A stretch of 64,000 nt of DNA, taken from assembly GCF_049977365.1 (NCBI RefSeq), contig NZ_JBNGEN010000005.1, positions 1 through 64,000 on the forward strand. The letters are read 5' to 3'. The first letter of the stretch is position 1; each line of letters starts with the position of its first letter. Origin of the DNA: Brachymonas sp049977365. Lineage in GTDB: Bacteria > Pseudomonadota > Gammaproteobacteria > Burkholderiales > Burkholderiaceae_C. The translations under genes and the position numbers were made by a program. Shown in pieces: positions 8,208-19,828 of the stretch. The notes under the pieces were generated by a model. The model did not search any database and had not been told where the DNA came from. It saw only the letters and a list, made by a program, of their open reading frames with translations.

Positions 8208-9445
8208 TGCCCATTCATTCTTCGCCTACCCAGCCTGCTTCCCCCGCTTCGGATCAGTCCGCTGCGCATGACCTGCCCCCGCTTGAGGAGGAGCCTCGGT
8301 TGCAGTATGGCGCCTCTCGCAAGCTCAATCGAAAGGCCATTCTGTTTCTGGCTGCTCTGGGCGTGATGGGCATGGGATTGCTGGCGTGGGGATTCAGTCA
8401 GTTCAGCCTCTTTGGAAAAAGGGAGCCAGCCAAGGCGGCCACGGAGCGGGTGGTGATTCCCGATGATCCGCCGATGCCCCCTGTGCCGGTGGCGCCGGCA
8501 TCGGCGGCGCTGACTGGCGCCGCAGGCGGCATGTCTCCCCGAGGACAGGAAACGGCACCGCTGCCGGAAACCCCGCAGCCAGGCCAGGCCATTGCGCTGG
8601 CTGCTCCGGGGGGATCGGCAGCCCCCGCACAGGGGGGACGTGCCCGGGGAGCGGGGCAGGGTGCCGTGGCGCCATGGGCCGCGCAGGCTGGAAATCCTGG
8701 TACAGCGGCCCATGGGGAGGGGGATGCCCTGAGCCGCCAGCGTGCCGGTTCGTCCGGTCTGGTCATGAATGCGGCCTCTCCGGCCGACGACCGGAATGCC
8801 TTTCAGGTGGCACGCGGGAGTGTGAGCCGTCTGGCACACGCCGATTATCTGCTGACCAGGGGCACCTATATCCGCTGCGTGCTGGAGACGCGCATCGTCA
8901 CGGATATCTCCGGGTATGCCTCCTGTGTGGTCACCGAGCCTGTCTATTCCACGACAGGGCGGCATGTGCTCATTCCGCGTGGTTCCAAGATCTCCGGACA
9001 GTACAAGCTCGACGGCGTGGAAACCGGACGGGTGGGAGCCGTCTGGGAGCGAGTGCTTACGCCCAATGGTCTGGATGTTGCGCTGGGCAGTCCAGGCGTC
9101 GATGGTCTGGGTGGCGCAGGGCACCCTGGGCATGTGGATCGGCACTGGGGCAGTCGTCTGACGGGGGCGTTGCTGGTGAGCATGATGGGGGATCTGGTGC
9201 AGATCGAATCCAACCGGTTCGTCTCGGACAGCGCCAAAACGACGACCACGCTGTCGGGTGTCAATGGAACTGCAGTGCAGCAGGTCAATCCCTATCAGAC
9301 GCAGACCGCAGCCACGCTGCAGCAGTTTGCGCAGAATGCCGTGACGCAGGCGGCGAACCGCCGAGCCACCGTGACGATCAATCAGGGGACGCTGATCAAC
9401 ATCTATGCCTCCCGCGACATCGATTTTTCAGCGGTGATGCAGTAA
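8204..9445 (+). CDS. virB10: VirB10 T4SS envelope-spanning scaffold
   Basis: The 413-residue protein has a cytoplasmic N-terminus, one transmembrane helix (about residues 45-65) and a long Pro/Ala/Gly-rich periplasmic linker (about 75-190). The conserved TrbI/VirB10 domain (about 205-410) contains YLLTRGTYIRCVLETRIVTD and the terminal VTINQGTLINIYASRDIDFS. VirB10 spans both membranes and gates the outer-membrane channel. It is coupled to virB9 by an ATGA overlap, and its TAA stop shares one base with the virB11 ATG. Confidence 0.96.
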   Translation: MMPIHSSPTQPASPASDQSAAHDLPPLEEEPRLQYGASRKLNRKAILFLAALGVMGMGLLAWGFSQFSLFGKREPAKAATERVVIPDDPPMPPVPVAPASAALTGAAGGMSPRGQETAPLPETPQPGQAIALAAPGGSAAPAQGGRARGAGQGAVAPWAAQAGNPGTAAHGEGDALSRQRAGSSGLVMNAASPADDRNAFQVARGSVSRLAHADYLLTRGTYIRCVLETRIVTDISGYASCVVTEPVYSTTGRHVLIPRGSKISGQYKLDGVETGRVGAVWERVLTPNGLDVALGSPGVDGLGGAGHPGHVDRHWGSRLTGALLVSMMGDLVQIESNRFVSDSAKTTTTLSGVNGTAVQQVNPYQTQTAATLQQFAQNAVTQAANRRATVTINQGTLINIYASRDIDFSAVMQ

Positions 9446-10509
9446 TGGACATGCCTTGCACCGATGCCAGCGAAGGTCCGCTGGCACATGTTTCTCTGGA
9501 CTTTCTGAACTACCAGTACGAGGTGCTGGGTATCAGGGAGGTGCTGGAGCGAACCGATGTGACCGAAATCTGTGTCAATAGTCCTGGCCATATCTACATC
9601 GAGAGCGCCCAGGGCTGGCAGCGGCTGGAGGTGCCTGCCCTGACCTTCGAGCGTGCGCGCCAGTTTTGCACCACGGTGGTCAACGAGAGCAATACCGGGC
9701 AGCGCATCACGGAAACCGATCCTGTGGTGTCGCTCACGTTTCCATCGGGGCAGCGCGCACAGTTCGTCATACCGCCTGCCGTGGAGGCGGGCAAGGTGTC
9801 GATCACCATCCGCCAACCGTCCCGGCGGACCAAGACGCTCGCGCAGTATGCGGACGACGGATTCTTTGATCGCATCGTGGAATCTGCAACGCAGCTCTCT
9901 CCCATGGATCAGGAGCTGCTGGAGCTCAAGCAGGCGCACAGCTATTCGGCGTTCTTTCGACAGGCGGTGAACTACCGGAAGAACATCGTGGTGGCCGGAG
10001 CCACCGGCAGTGGCAAGACCACCTTCATGAAGTCGCTGGTCCACCATATTCCGGATGAGGAGCGACTCATCACCATCGAGGATGCGCGCGAGCTGTTCAT
10101 CGCGCAGCCCAATGTCGTGCACCTGCTGTATTCCAAGGGGGGGCAGAGTACGGCCAACGTCAGCGCCAAGACCTGCATGGAGGCCTGCCTGCGCATGAAG
10201 CCGGACCGCATCATTCTGGCGGAGCTGCGCGGGGACGAGTCGTTCTACTTCATCCGCAACTGCGCATCCGGGCACCCGGGGTCGATCACCAGCTGCCATG
10301 CGGGGAGCATCCACCAGACATGGGATCAGCTCGCACTGATGGTCAAGGCATCTCCCGAGGGCTCGGGGCTGGAATTCAATGTCATCAAGCGGCTGCTGAT
10401 GCAGACCATCGATGTGATCGTGCACATACAGGCCCATGCGGGGGAGCGCTATATCACCGGAATTGATTTCGATCCGCAGCGGCGACTCAAATGGCAGCAG
10501 GAAGCATGA
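9445..10509 (+). CDS. virB11: VirB11 T4SS hexameric ATPase
   Basis: The 354-residue protein is a GspE/VirB11-type secretion ATPase. Walker A is AGATGSGKTTF at about residue 185; the Asp box ITIEDARELF and the Walker B-type segment RIILAELRGDESFYF (about 256) follow, then the His box SGHPGSITSCHAGS. VirB11 acts at the inner membrane with VirB4 in pilus assembly and substrate transfer. The start at 9445 overlaps the virB10 stop by one base; the frame is open far upstream, but only as a shadow of virB10. The stop overlaps the next gene by ATGA. Confidence 0.96.
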   Translation: MDMPCTDASEGPLAHVSLDFLNYQYEVLGIREVLERTDVTEICVNSPGHIYIESAQGWQRLEVPALTFERARQFCTTVVNESNTGQRITETDPVVSLTFPSGQRAQFVIPPAVEAGKVSITIRQPSRRTKTLAQYADDGFFDRIVESATQLSPMDQELLELKQAHSYSAFFRQAVNYRKNIVVAGATGSGKTTFMKSLVHHIPDEERLITIEDARELFIAQPNVVHLLYSKGGQSTANVSAKTCMEACLRMKPDRIILAELRGDESFYFIRNCASGHPGSITSCHAGSIHQTWDQLALMVKASPEGSGLEFNVIKRLLMQTIDVIVHIQAHAGERYITGIDFDPQRRLKWQQEA

Positions 10510-11111
10510 GGACGCATGTCTCGAACGATGGCCGCCCCCAGTCGGCGGAAAGGGCATCCAGGACATCTTCCCTGCGTTGCAGGATGCTGGGGGGAGCCCT
10601 TCTGGCCATGGTTCTGTCCGAAGGCGCACAGGCGGCCTATCCGTTGCAGGGCAAGTGGCGTTGCACGGCTCCAGCCATTCATGTGCCTGCCCATGCAGGG
10701 GTGCCGGCCGGTACGCTGCATCAGCGCACCGCCTACGCGGCCGATGCCGAGGGACATTGGAACAGCAACTCGGTCATCGACTATGTGGGCAACAGGGCGT
10801 CTGGCGCGGTTTCTGCCCGCTATCGCGTGCTGACTGCGGCGCGCGGCATGGGTTCAGTCCGCGGGGGGGATGTGCTGGAGGTGGTGCAGCACTATCGGCT
10901 TCTCCGGCCGTTTGACCAGTCTTCGCAATTCGCCATTGCGGGCGGGCCGCATATCAATGCACTGCTTCTGCAGGCGGTCAGCCACCATGGCATCCGTCGC
11001 TATCGTCTGGCAAAGCTGACCGCGCAGTCCTATCGCCTGGTGCCATGGTCAGCAGGCAAGACGCTGTCGGGGCCCGTCATCGAGTGTGTGCGTGTCGAGG
11101 GGGCGAAGTGA
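10506..11111 (+). CDS. Exported protein downstream of virB11 (unknown)
   Basis: I do not recognise this 201-residue protein. A basic N-terminal extension and hydrophobic segment (about 27-40) end in GAQAAYP, a plausible signal-peptidase site after residue 43. The mature part contains two cysteines, one near each end (KWRCTAP and VIECVRVEG), which could form a disulphide closing a single domain. Its ATG overlaps the virB11 stop, so it is translated with the T4SS operon and is likely an accessory, effector or protective periplasmic protein of that system. Confidence 0.7.
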   Translation: MRTHVSNDGRPQSAERASRTSSLRCRMLGGALLAMVLSEGAQAAYPLQGKWRCTAPAIHVPAHAGVPAGTLHQRTAYAADAEGHWNSNSVIDYVGNRASGAVSARYRVLTAARGMGSVRGGDVLEVVQHYRLLRPFDQSSQFAIAGGPHINALLLQAVSHHGIRRYRLAKLTAQSYRLVPWSAGKTLSGPVIECVRVEGAK

Positions 11112-11202
11112 GGGCGGTATAGGCCGCTGTCCTGTCGTGTGGCCGGTTTCCCCAGCAAGGAGAGCGGGCCTTTTCCGAAATCAGACTCTGAGGAGTAGAG
11201 GT

Positions 11203-11718
11203 ATGTCGTCGAGCCGTCGTGTGTGGGGCAGCATCTTGCTGGCAGGAGGGAGTGTGCTGGGCGTAGGGATGTCCCTGGCCGGAGAGGTCAGAAATCCCTC
11301 GGCCGTGGTGCCGATCGACAGCTATCTGGCGCGAGCGAGCCGGCCGTATGCGGCTCGGGAGCTGTACGCCCATGTCGATATGACGCAGAAAGTGCCGGAG
11401 ATTCGGGTGGCGCGACTGGAGATGGCCTATGCCAGCGGCACGTCGGCCAGCCAGATCTGTCAGGCCTATCAGAAAGCGCTCGTTTCCCGGTTCGGGAGCG
11501 GAGGCGCCATCAGCAACAGCGTGAATTGTCAGCCGTATCCACTGGCCGAGGGAGAGAGCCGGGTACGGACCGTGTTTGTGGCGCATTACCCGCGGCCGAG
11601 CCGTCTGGTGGCCGAGACGGTGGCTGCCATGTTCACTGTGTGCCGGCCGGCACAGCTCTATGACGCCAGTCGGCATGTGTGCTACTACCCTGCGGATACC
11701 ACTGACTCGGGCAACTGA
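11203..11718 (+). CDS. Exported four-cysteine protein ending the T4SS operon (unknown)
   Basis: The 171-residue protein has a signal peptide (about residues 8-26, cleavage near SLAGE). The mature domain has four cysteines (SQICQAY, VNCQPY, TVCRPAQ, HVCYYP), consistent with two disulphides. GAGGAGTAGAGG sits just before the ATG at 11203, a clear ribosome site that decides the start; the longer open frame overlaps the preceding gene. It is 91 nt after the previous gene in the same direction and looks like the last gene of the rightward T4SS operon. I cannot assign a family. Confidence 0.68.
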   Translation: MSSSRRVWGSILLAGGSVLGVGMSLAGEVRNPSAVVPIDSYLARASRPYAARELYAHVDMTQKVPEIRVARLEMAYASGTSASQICQAYQKALVSRFGSGGAISNSVNCQPYPLAEGESRVRTVFVAHYPRPSRLVAETVAAMFTVCRPAQLYDASRHVCYYPADTTDSGN

Positions 11719-11788
11719 TCACGCCTGACATGGCCTCGCCATTGCGCGTGGGTCTGGGCCCTCTCCCGAGGGCAGCACGCGTGCTGCA

Positions 11789-13351
11789 TCAGCTGCCTTG
11801 CGTCGGCACCGCACGTGCAGCGCGCCGGTGCGGAGCCGATGTGCGGGCCGCATGGGAAGAAGTCCGGCTGGAAGCGCTGCTGCCTGGGGGGACTGCGGCG
11901 ATGGTTGTGGCCGTGGGGACGGTGGTGAGGTGCTGGCTGACCTGCTGCAGGAGCGCGTCGTCGAGCTGGTTGGCGAGGGCTGCGAGGCGCAGGTGGTTGA
12001 GAACCTGGGTGTTGCGGGCTTCCGCGAGGGCCAGCACGCTCTGGGCATGGGCGCTTTCGGCTGCCAGCAGGTCGAGGGTGGAGCGGTCCCCGAGGGTATG
12101 GCCCATGCGGGTGGCATCGAGCCGGGAATGCATGGCCTGGCGGGCCTGTGCGAGGGCCTGCAGGCGGGCCTGTCCGGCCTGGAGCCCCCACCAGGCGGCC
12201 TCGACCTGGCGGTCGATCTGCTGCTGGGTGGCGTCGAGCTGGGCCTGGGCCTTTTCGCGCAGGCGTATGGCTTCCTGCTGCTGGGCGCTGGCCATGCCGC
12301 CGGTATAGAGCGGAATGGTGATTTGCACGCCGATCATGCGGTTGGTGTTGCGGGTGGTGGCGCCAGAGCCGAAGTCGCCGCTGCCGGTGAGTTTGTCCTG
12401 CCCTGCCTGGGCGACCAGATCGACGGACATGCCCGCCATGGGGGCCTGCTTGCGGACGTTCTGGCGTGCCATTTCCAGGGCCTGGCGCAGGCTGATGAGC
12501 TGCAGGTTCCGGGAGTGGGCTGCATCGAGCCATGTGGCGAGAGTGCCGGAGGGAGCGCGGGCGATCCAGGTGGAGTCGGTGGGCAGCAGGGCCGTGGGGG
12601 ATGCCATGCCGGTGCTGTCGGCCAGGGCCTGCCTGCGCACGTTCAGATCGAGCATGGCAGCGGCGATCTGGGCCTGGATGCCGGAGTTTTCGGCGTCGGC
12701 TTCATGGGTGTCGGTGACGGGGGCGTTGCCCAGGCGGAAGCGTTCGTGGGCTTCCTGCGTGGTGCGCGCCACGGATTGCTGCTGCACGCCCAGCACGCGC
12801 ACGCGCTCTTCGGCCAGGGCCAGGGCCAGGTAGCGCTCGGCGGTCTGGAGCATGGTGTCGGTGCGTGCAGCCTGCCAGGCGGTGTCGCCCATGTCGGCCG
12901 AAAGAGCGAGCTGGGCACGCTGGGCCGAGCGTGCAGGGCTGAAGAGGGGCTGCTGGAGCGTGACGCCCCAGCGGGTGGCGGTGCCGTCGGTGACGGAGGT
13001 GGCAAAGTTGGCCTGGGTCATGGGCCCCATGCCGGGAGCGGAGAACTGGGCGCCTTCCATGCGGGTGGAGCCGGCGCCCCAGCCGGCACCGGCGTTGACG
13101 AAGACGGAGGGTTTCCACAGTGCGGCCGCTTGGTCGCGGCGGGTCTGGGCCGCCGCCTGATCGGCACGGGCCACGTCGAGCTGGCGGTCATGCTGGGTGG
13201 CTGCCTGCCAGGCCTGCATCAGGGTGAGGGTCTGTCCCCGCGGCAGCGGGGTGACGGCCGGGGTGGACTGGCCCCATGCCGGCAGGGTGACGGTGGTGGC
13301 CAGTGCCAGGGCGAGGGCGCCGAGGGGGCGGGCCGGTTGCCAGGATGTCAT
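11789..13351 (-). CDS. TolC-family outer-membrane efflux protein
   Basis: The 520-residue protein has a signal peptide (cleavage near LPAWGQS) and two outer-membrane efflux (OEP) repeats, each with the long amphipathic helices and the alternating Ala/Gln/Leu pattern of TolC-type channels (first repeat about 40-240, second about 265-470). Coupled to the RND pump and fusion protein upstream in the operon, it would form the outer-membrane exit duct. The C-terminal 45 residues are Ser/Ala/Arg-rich. GGAG lies just before the ATG at 13351. It is the last gene of the four-gene leftward operon. Confidence 0.9.
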   Translation of the reverse strand: MTSWQPARPLGALALALATTVTLPAWGQSTPAVTPLPRGQTLTLMQAWQAATQHDRQLDVARADQAAAQTRRDQAAALWKPSVFVNAGAGWGAGSTRMEGAQFSAPGMGPMTQANFATSVTDGTATRWGVTLQQPLFSPARSAQRAQLALSADMGDTAWQAARTDTMLQTAERYLALALAEERVRVLGVQQQSVARTTQEAHERFRLGNAPVTDTHEADAENSGIQAQIAAAMLDLNVRRQALADSTGMASPTALLPTDSTWIARAPSGTLATWLDAAHSRNLQLISLRQALEMARQNVRKQAPMAGMSVDLVAQAGQDKLTGSGDFGSGATTRNTNRMIGVQITIPLYTGGMASAQQQEAIRLREKAQAQLDATQQQIDRQVEAAWWGLQAGQARLQALAQARQAMHSRLDATRMGHTLGDRSTLDLLAAESAHAQSVLALAEARNTQVLNHLRLAALANQLDDALLQQVSQHLTTVPTATTIAAVPPGSSASSRTSSHAARTSAPHRRAARAVPTQGS

Positions 13352-13376
13352 GCGGTACTCCGTGTGTAGAGCGGTC

Positions 13377-14666
13377 TCAGGTGGGATCGGCGGGCTTGTG
13401 GAGCCGCGTGATGCCGAGCAGACCCAGGATGTATTTCTCGTAGATGGGCTCGGCGTTGCCGGTCTTCATCTTGTTGAGGAAGTATTTCTCGAAGGCGATC
13501 TTGCCGAGGTGCACCCACTTGCCCTTGCGGAACCAGCTCACGTTGCGCGGCGGGATCTGGGGCAGGGCGACGAAGGCGGCGCCGGTGTCGCCCATGTCGG
13601 CCAGGCAGATGGCGTTCCAGGTGGCGGTGGCGTCGGCAGTGCCGCCGGTGAGGTCGGCGACGATGTTGTGGGTGATGGCGCTGATCATGGTCTCGATCAT
13701 GTAGCCGGTCTTGGGGGCGCCGGTGGGCACGGGCGTGGCCTCGACCGGCGGAATGGCCACGCAGACCCCGGCCGAGAAGATGTTGCGGTAGGCCTTGCTG
13801 CGCTGGAACTCGTCGATGAGCACAAAGCCGCGCGGGTTGCACAGCCCCGGCACAGCGGCCACGGCTTCCACGCCCCTGAAGGCGGGCAGCATCATGGACA
13901 GGCGGAAGGGGACGTCGTGCTCGCGGAGGACCTGGCCGTTGTCGTCGAGCTGCTCCACATGGAGCGAGCCGTCGTCGACGCGGGTGGTGCGTGCGTTGGT
14001 GATCCAGCGAATGTCCTGGCTGCGCAGCTCGCTTTCGAGCATGCTCTTGCTGTCCCCTACGCCGCCCAGGCCCAGATGGCCGATGTAGGGTTCGCTGGTG
14101 ACGTAGGTGATGGGGACCTGGTGGCGCAGCTTGCGGCGGCGCAGATCGGCCGCCACCACGAAGGCGAACTCATAGGCCGGGCCGAAGCAGCTGGCGCCGG
14201 GCATGGCGCCGATGACGATGGGGCCGGGCTGGGTCAGGAACTGCTGGTAGTCGGCCCAGAAGCGTTCGGCGTGGTCCACCGTGCAGATGGAGTGCGTGTG
14301 TCCTCCCAGCGGGCCGGAGCCGGGCACCTCCTCGAAGGCGAGCCGTGGCCCGGTGGCGATGACGAGATAGTCGTAGGACAGGGTCTGGCCGTTGTCGAGC
14401 GTCAGGGTGCTGGACAGGGCGTCGATCGCGCGGACGGCACTGGCAATGAAGCCGATGTGCTTGCGTGCGAGCAGGGGCTCCAGGGCGAGGACGATGTCGT
14501 CGCGCTTGCGCCAGCCCACCGCGATCCAGGGGTTCGAGGGGACGAACTGGAAGTAGTCCACGGCACTGACGACCGTGACGCGGTGCTCTTCGGGCAGGGC
14601 AGAGCGCAGCTCGTAGGCGGCGGGAAGGCCGCCGAGTCCGGCTCCCATGATGACGATGTGGGCCAT
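13377..14666 (-). CDS. sqr: Sulfide:quinone oxidoreductase (SQR)
   Basis: The 429-residue FAD enzyme oxidises sulfide to polysulfide/sulfane sulfur and passes electrons to the quinone pool at the membrane. The N-terminal dinucleotide fold is IVIMGAGLGGLPAAYEL. Three cysteines sit at residues 128 (HSICTVD), 160 (GAMPGASCFGPAYEF) and 354 (NAICLADMGD), matching the three redox cysteines known in characterised type I SQRs (C128, C160, C356 in the Acidithiobacillus enzyme). A further conserved-looking cysteine is in FSAGVCVAIPP. The gene lies between the RND permease (23 nt) and TolC (25 nt) genes, an unusual place for SQR and the main clue to what the operon responds to. Confidence 0.9.
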   Translation of the reverse strand: MAHIVIMGAGLGGLPAAYELRSALPEEHRVTVVSAVDYFQFVPSNPWIAVGWRKRDDIVLALEPLLARKHIGFIASAVRAIDALSSTLTLDNGQTLSYDYLVIATGPRLAFEEVPGSGPLGGHTHSICTVDHAERFWADYQQFLTQPGPIVIGAMPGASCFGPAYEFAFVVAADLRRRKLRHQVPITYVTSEPYIGHLGLGGVGDSKSMLESELRSQDIRWITNARTTRVDDGSLHVEQLDDNGQVLREHDVPFRLSMMLPAFRGVEAVAAVPGLCNPRGFVLIDEFQRSKAYRNIFSAGVCVAIPPVEATPVPTGAPKTGYMIETMISAITHNIVADLTGGTADATATWNAICLADMGDTGAAFVALPQIPPRNVSWFRKGKWVHLGKIAFEKYFLNKMKTGNAEPIYEKYILGLLGITRLHKPADPT

Positions 14667-14689
14667 GGTTGTCTCCTTGTGGCTCTGGG

Positions 14690-18022
<3,333 letters not shown>

Positions 18023-18043
18023 GGGAAAGGGTTCCGTGGGACG

Positions 18044-19054
18044 TCACTGTGCGCGGGCAGCGGCCTGCGGATCGGTCACGACCCGCTCGCCAGCCTGCAG
18101 GCCGGAGAGAATTTCCACCGTGTCGCCATGGGCGCGGCCCAGGCGCACCTGGCGCAGCAGGGGACGGCTGTTCTGGTCGAGCACGTAGAGTCCCGTCATT
18201 TCGGCGCGCCGCACGATGGCCTTGAGCGGCACCTGCAGGTTGTCGCCCGACAGCGCCATGCCTTCGGAGGCAGTGCCCTGCGGTAGCCAGAGGCGGGCGA
18301 ACTGCCCGGGTGCCACGGCCAGACCGCCGGGCAGGGTGGCGCGCACCTGCTGCGTCATGCTGCGGGGATCGACCGTGGGCAGAATCTCGACCCGGATGGG
18401 GGTGACCATGCGGCCTGCAATGTCCACGCGCGCCTGTGCCACGCTCACCTGGCGCAAGGCCGAAGCCGGCACCTGGGCCGTCACGCGCAGGGCTGCAGGA
18501 TCGTACAGGGTGAGCAGGGGGCGCCCCGGCATGGCCATGTCGCCCTGCTCGACCGCCACGGCCGATACCACACCCGCATAGGGCGCACGGATGACATGGA
18601 AGCCGGAGGTGGTCTGTGCGGCCGTGGCCTGTGCGGCAGCGGCCTTGTAGGCAGCCTCCGCATGTTCGAGGGCCGCCTTGCTGATGTACTGGCGGGCATA
18701 GAGCTGGCGCTTGCGTTCCAGGTCGCGGGCTGCGACTTCCTGCTGCGCGCGCCCCGCGATGCTGGCCTGGTCGGCGGCCCGGGCATCGAGCCGGGCCAGC
18801 ACCTCGCCAGCCTGCACGCGCTGACCCGCCTTGACCGGCAGACTGAGCACGGCACCAGGCACCTGGGCTGCCACGGTGGTCTGGCGCACGGCCTCGACCT
18901 GCCCTTCGTAGGACACCTGTCCGGCTGCATGGGAGGCCTGCACGGCCACGGCCGCCAGCGAGGCACGGGCGGGCGCATCGGCACTCTGGGCCACGTGGTA
19001 CATCCACGGCGCGAGCAGGCCTGCTGCCGCCACTGCAAGGGAAAGACGCTTCAT
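18044..19054 (-). CDS. RND efflux periplasmic adaptor (membrane-fusion protein)
   Basis: The 336-residue HlyD/AcrA-type adaptor has an N-terminal hydrophobic anchor or signal (residues about 5-25), a lipoyl half-motif (VAAQVPGAVLSLPVKAGQRVQAGEVLARLDA), an alpha-helical hairpin (about 105-160), the second lipoyl half with IRAPYAGVVSAV and GDMAMPG, then the beta-barrel and membrane-proximal domains. It bridges the RND pump and TolC. GGAG lies 8-11 nt before the ATG at 19054; an in-frame ATG at 19069 is an alternative. First gene of the operon, divergent from the ArsR gene. Confidence 0.92.
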   Translation of the reverse strand: MKRLSLAVAAAGLLAPWMYHVAQSADAPARASLAAVAVQASHAAGQVSYEGQVEAVRQTTVAAQVPGAVLSLPVKAGQRVQAGEVLARLDARAADQASIAGRAQQEVAARDLERKRQLYARQYISKAALEHAEAAYKAAAAQATAAQTTSGFHVIRAPYAGVVSAVAVEQGDMAMPGRPLLTLYDPAALRVTAQVPASALRQVSVAQARVDIAGRMVTPIRVEILPTVDPRSMTQQVRATLPGGLAVAPGQFARLWLPQGTASEGMALSGDNLQVPLKAIVRRAEMTGLYVLDQNSRPLLRQVRLGRAHGDTVEILSGLQAGERVVTDPQAAARAQ

Positions 19055-19103
19055 GTAATTGCACTCCATGCGCAGGACCGGTGTTTCGGTGATGCGCGGA
19101 TCA

Positions 19104-19125
19104 TATAACAAGTTACGTAATTGAT
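19104..19125. promoter_or_regulatory. Candidate ArsR operator between efflux operon and its regulator
   Basis: The 218-bp divergent region between the adaptor gene and the ArsR gene contains one AT-rich island. It includes an 8-bp perfect palindrome, TTACGTAA, flanked by ATAACAAG and TTGATTG. ArsR-family repressors bind AT-rich inverted repeats that overlap the promoter they control, so this is a reasonable operator candidate. No strong -35/-10 pair is evident, so the exact promoter is not assigned. Confidence 0.35.
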
Positions 19126-19272
19126 TGAATAGCAGGATAATGCCGGACAGCCGCCGCAGGATGTCCGTGTCGCGTAGACCGGCCGTGCCGGTGTCCCCCG
19201 GTACGCCACAGCCATGCGGTGCGCTGGGGGTGCTTGCGAGTGTTCCTGATTTTTCTGTCCATTTCCATTCCC

Positions 19273-19665
19273 ATGCCCCCGAGTTTTCCAGTGCTTCCCA
19301 TGGATCGGCTGCCGCCTGAGGCACTCCAGCGGGTGGCAGGCTACTTTCAGGCGCTCGCCGAGCCCATGCGGCTGGAACTGCTCAATGCGCTGCGGGGCGG
19401 GGAGCGGAGCGTGGGCGAGCTCGCGCGGCTCGTGGGCACGAGCACGGCCAACGCCTCGCGGCATCTGGCCCTGATGGCGCAGCGGGGGCTGGTGAGCCGT
19501 ACGGCCCGGGGCACCAGCGTGTATTGCGCGATCGCCGACGACACCGTGTACGAGCTGTGCGATCTGGTCTGCGGCCGCATGGCGGCCCAGCGGCAGCTGG
19601 GGGCTCTGTCACAGACAGAAGAGCTGCAGGCGCAGCCCAGGGCACCGGCTGAGCGACAGGCCTAG
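19273..19665 (+). CDS. ArsR/SmtB-family transcriptional repressor
   Basis: The 130-residue winged-helix protein has the ArsR fold: LAEPMRLELLNALRGGERSVGELARLVGTSTANASRHLALMAQRGLV spans the helix-turn-helix (about residues 30-75), followed by the wing (SRTARGTSVYCAI). Three cysteines lie in the wing and the last helix (VYCAIAD and YELCDLVC). The classic metal-box ELCVCDL is absent. Cysteines at such positions could act as thiol or persulfide sensors, which would fit an operon containing SQR; that is inference. It is divergent from the adaptor-RND-SQR-TolC operon, its probable target. Start could also be MDRLPP at 19300. Confidence 0.85.
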   Translation: MPPSFPVLPMDRLPPEALQRVAGYFQALAEPMRLELLNALRGGERSVGELARLVGTSTANASRHLALMAQRGLVSRTARGTSVYCAIADDTVYELCDLVCGRMAAQRQLGALSQTEELQAQPRAPAERQA

Positions 19666-19828
19666 GCCCATCGGTCGACTCCGCAGGATCAGACGGGCCG
19701 GAAAGAAAACAAGGAGCCTGAATCGCGTGGCGATGGGGCAGGCTCTGGCGTGGCCGTTGCCGCCAGGCGCATCGTCCCCGCGCGCAGGCGCACGCTGCGC
19801 GCGCTCACCCTCGTATTCCCATGGACGT

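Noticed and set aside
1..11718. Integrative conjugative element
   Set aside because: No integrase, relaxase, att repeat or tRNA boundary is visible next to the T4SS; the only tRNA is 37 kb away. The left flank is outside the window, so this stays unproven rather than excluded.
19666..19828. 4.5S RNA (ffs) beside ffh
   Set aside because: The 163-bp gap after ffh shows no SRP RNA hairpin core or terminator.
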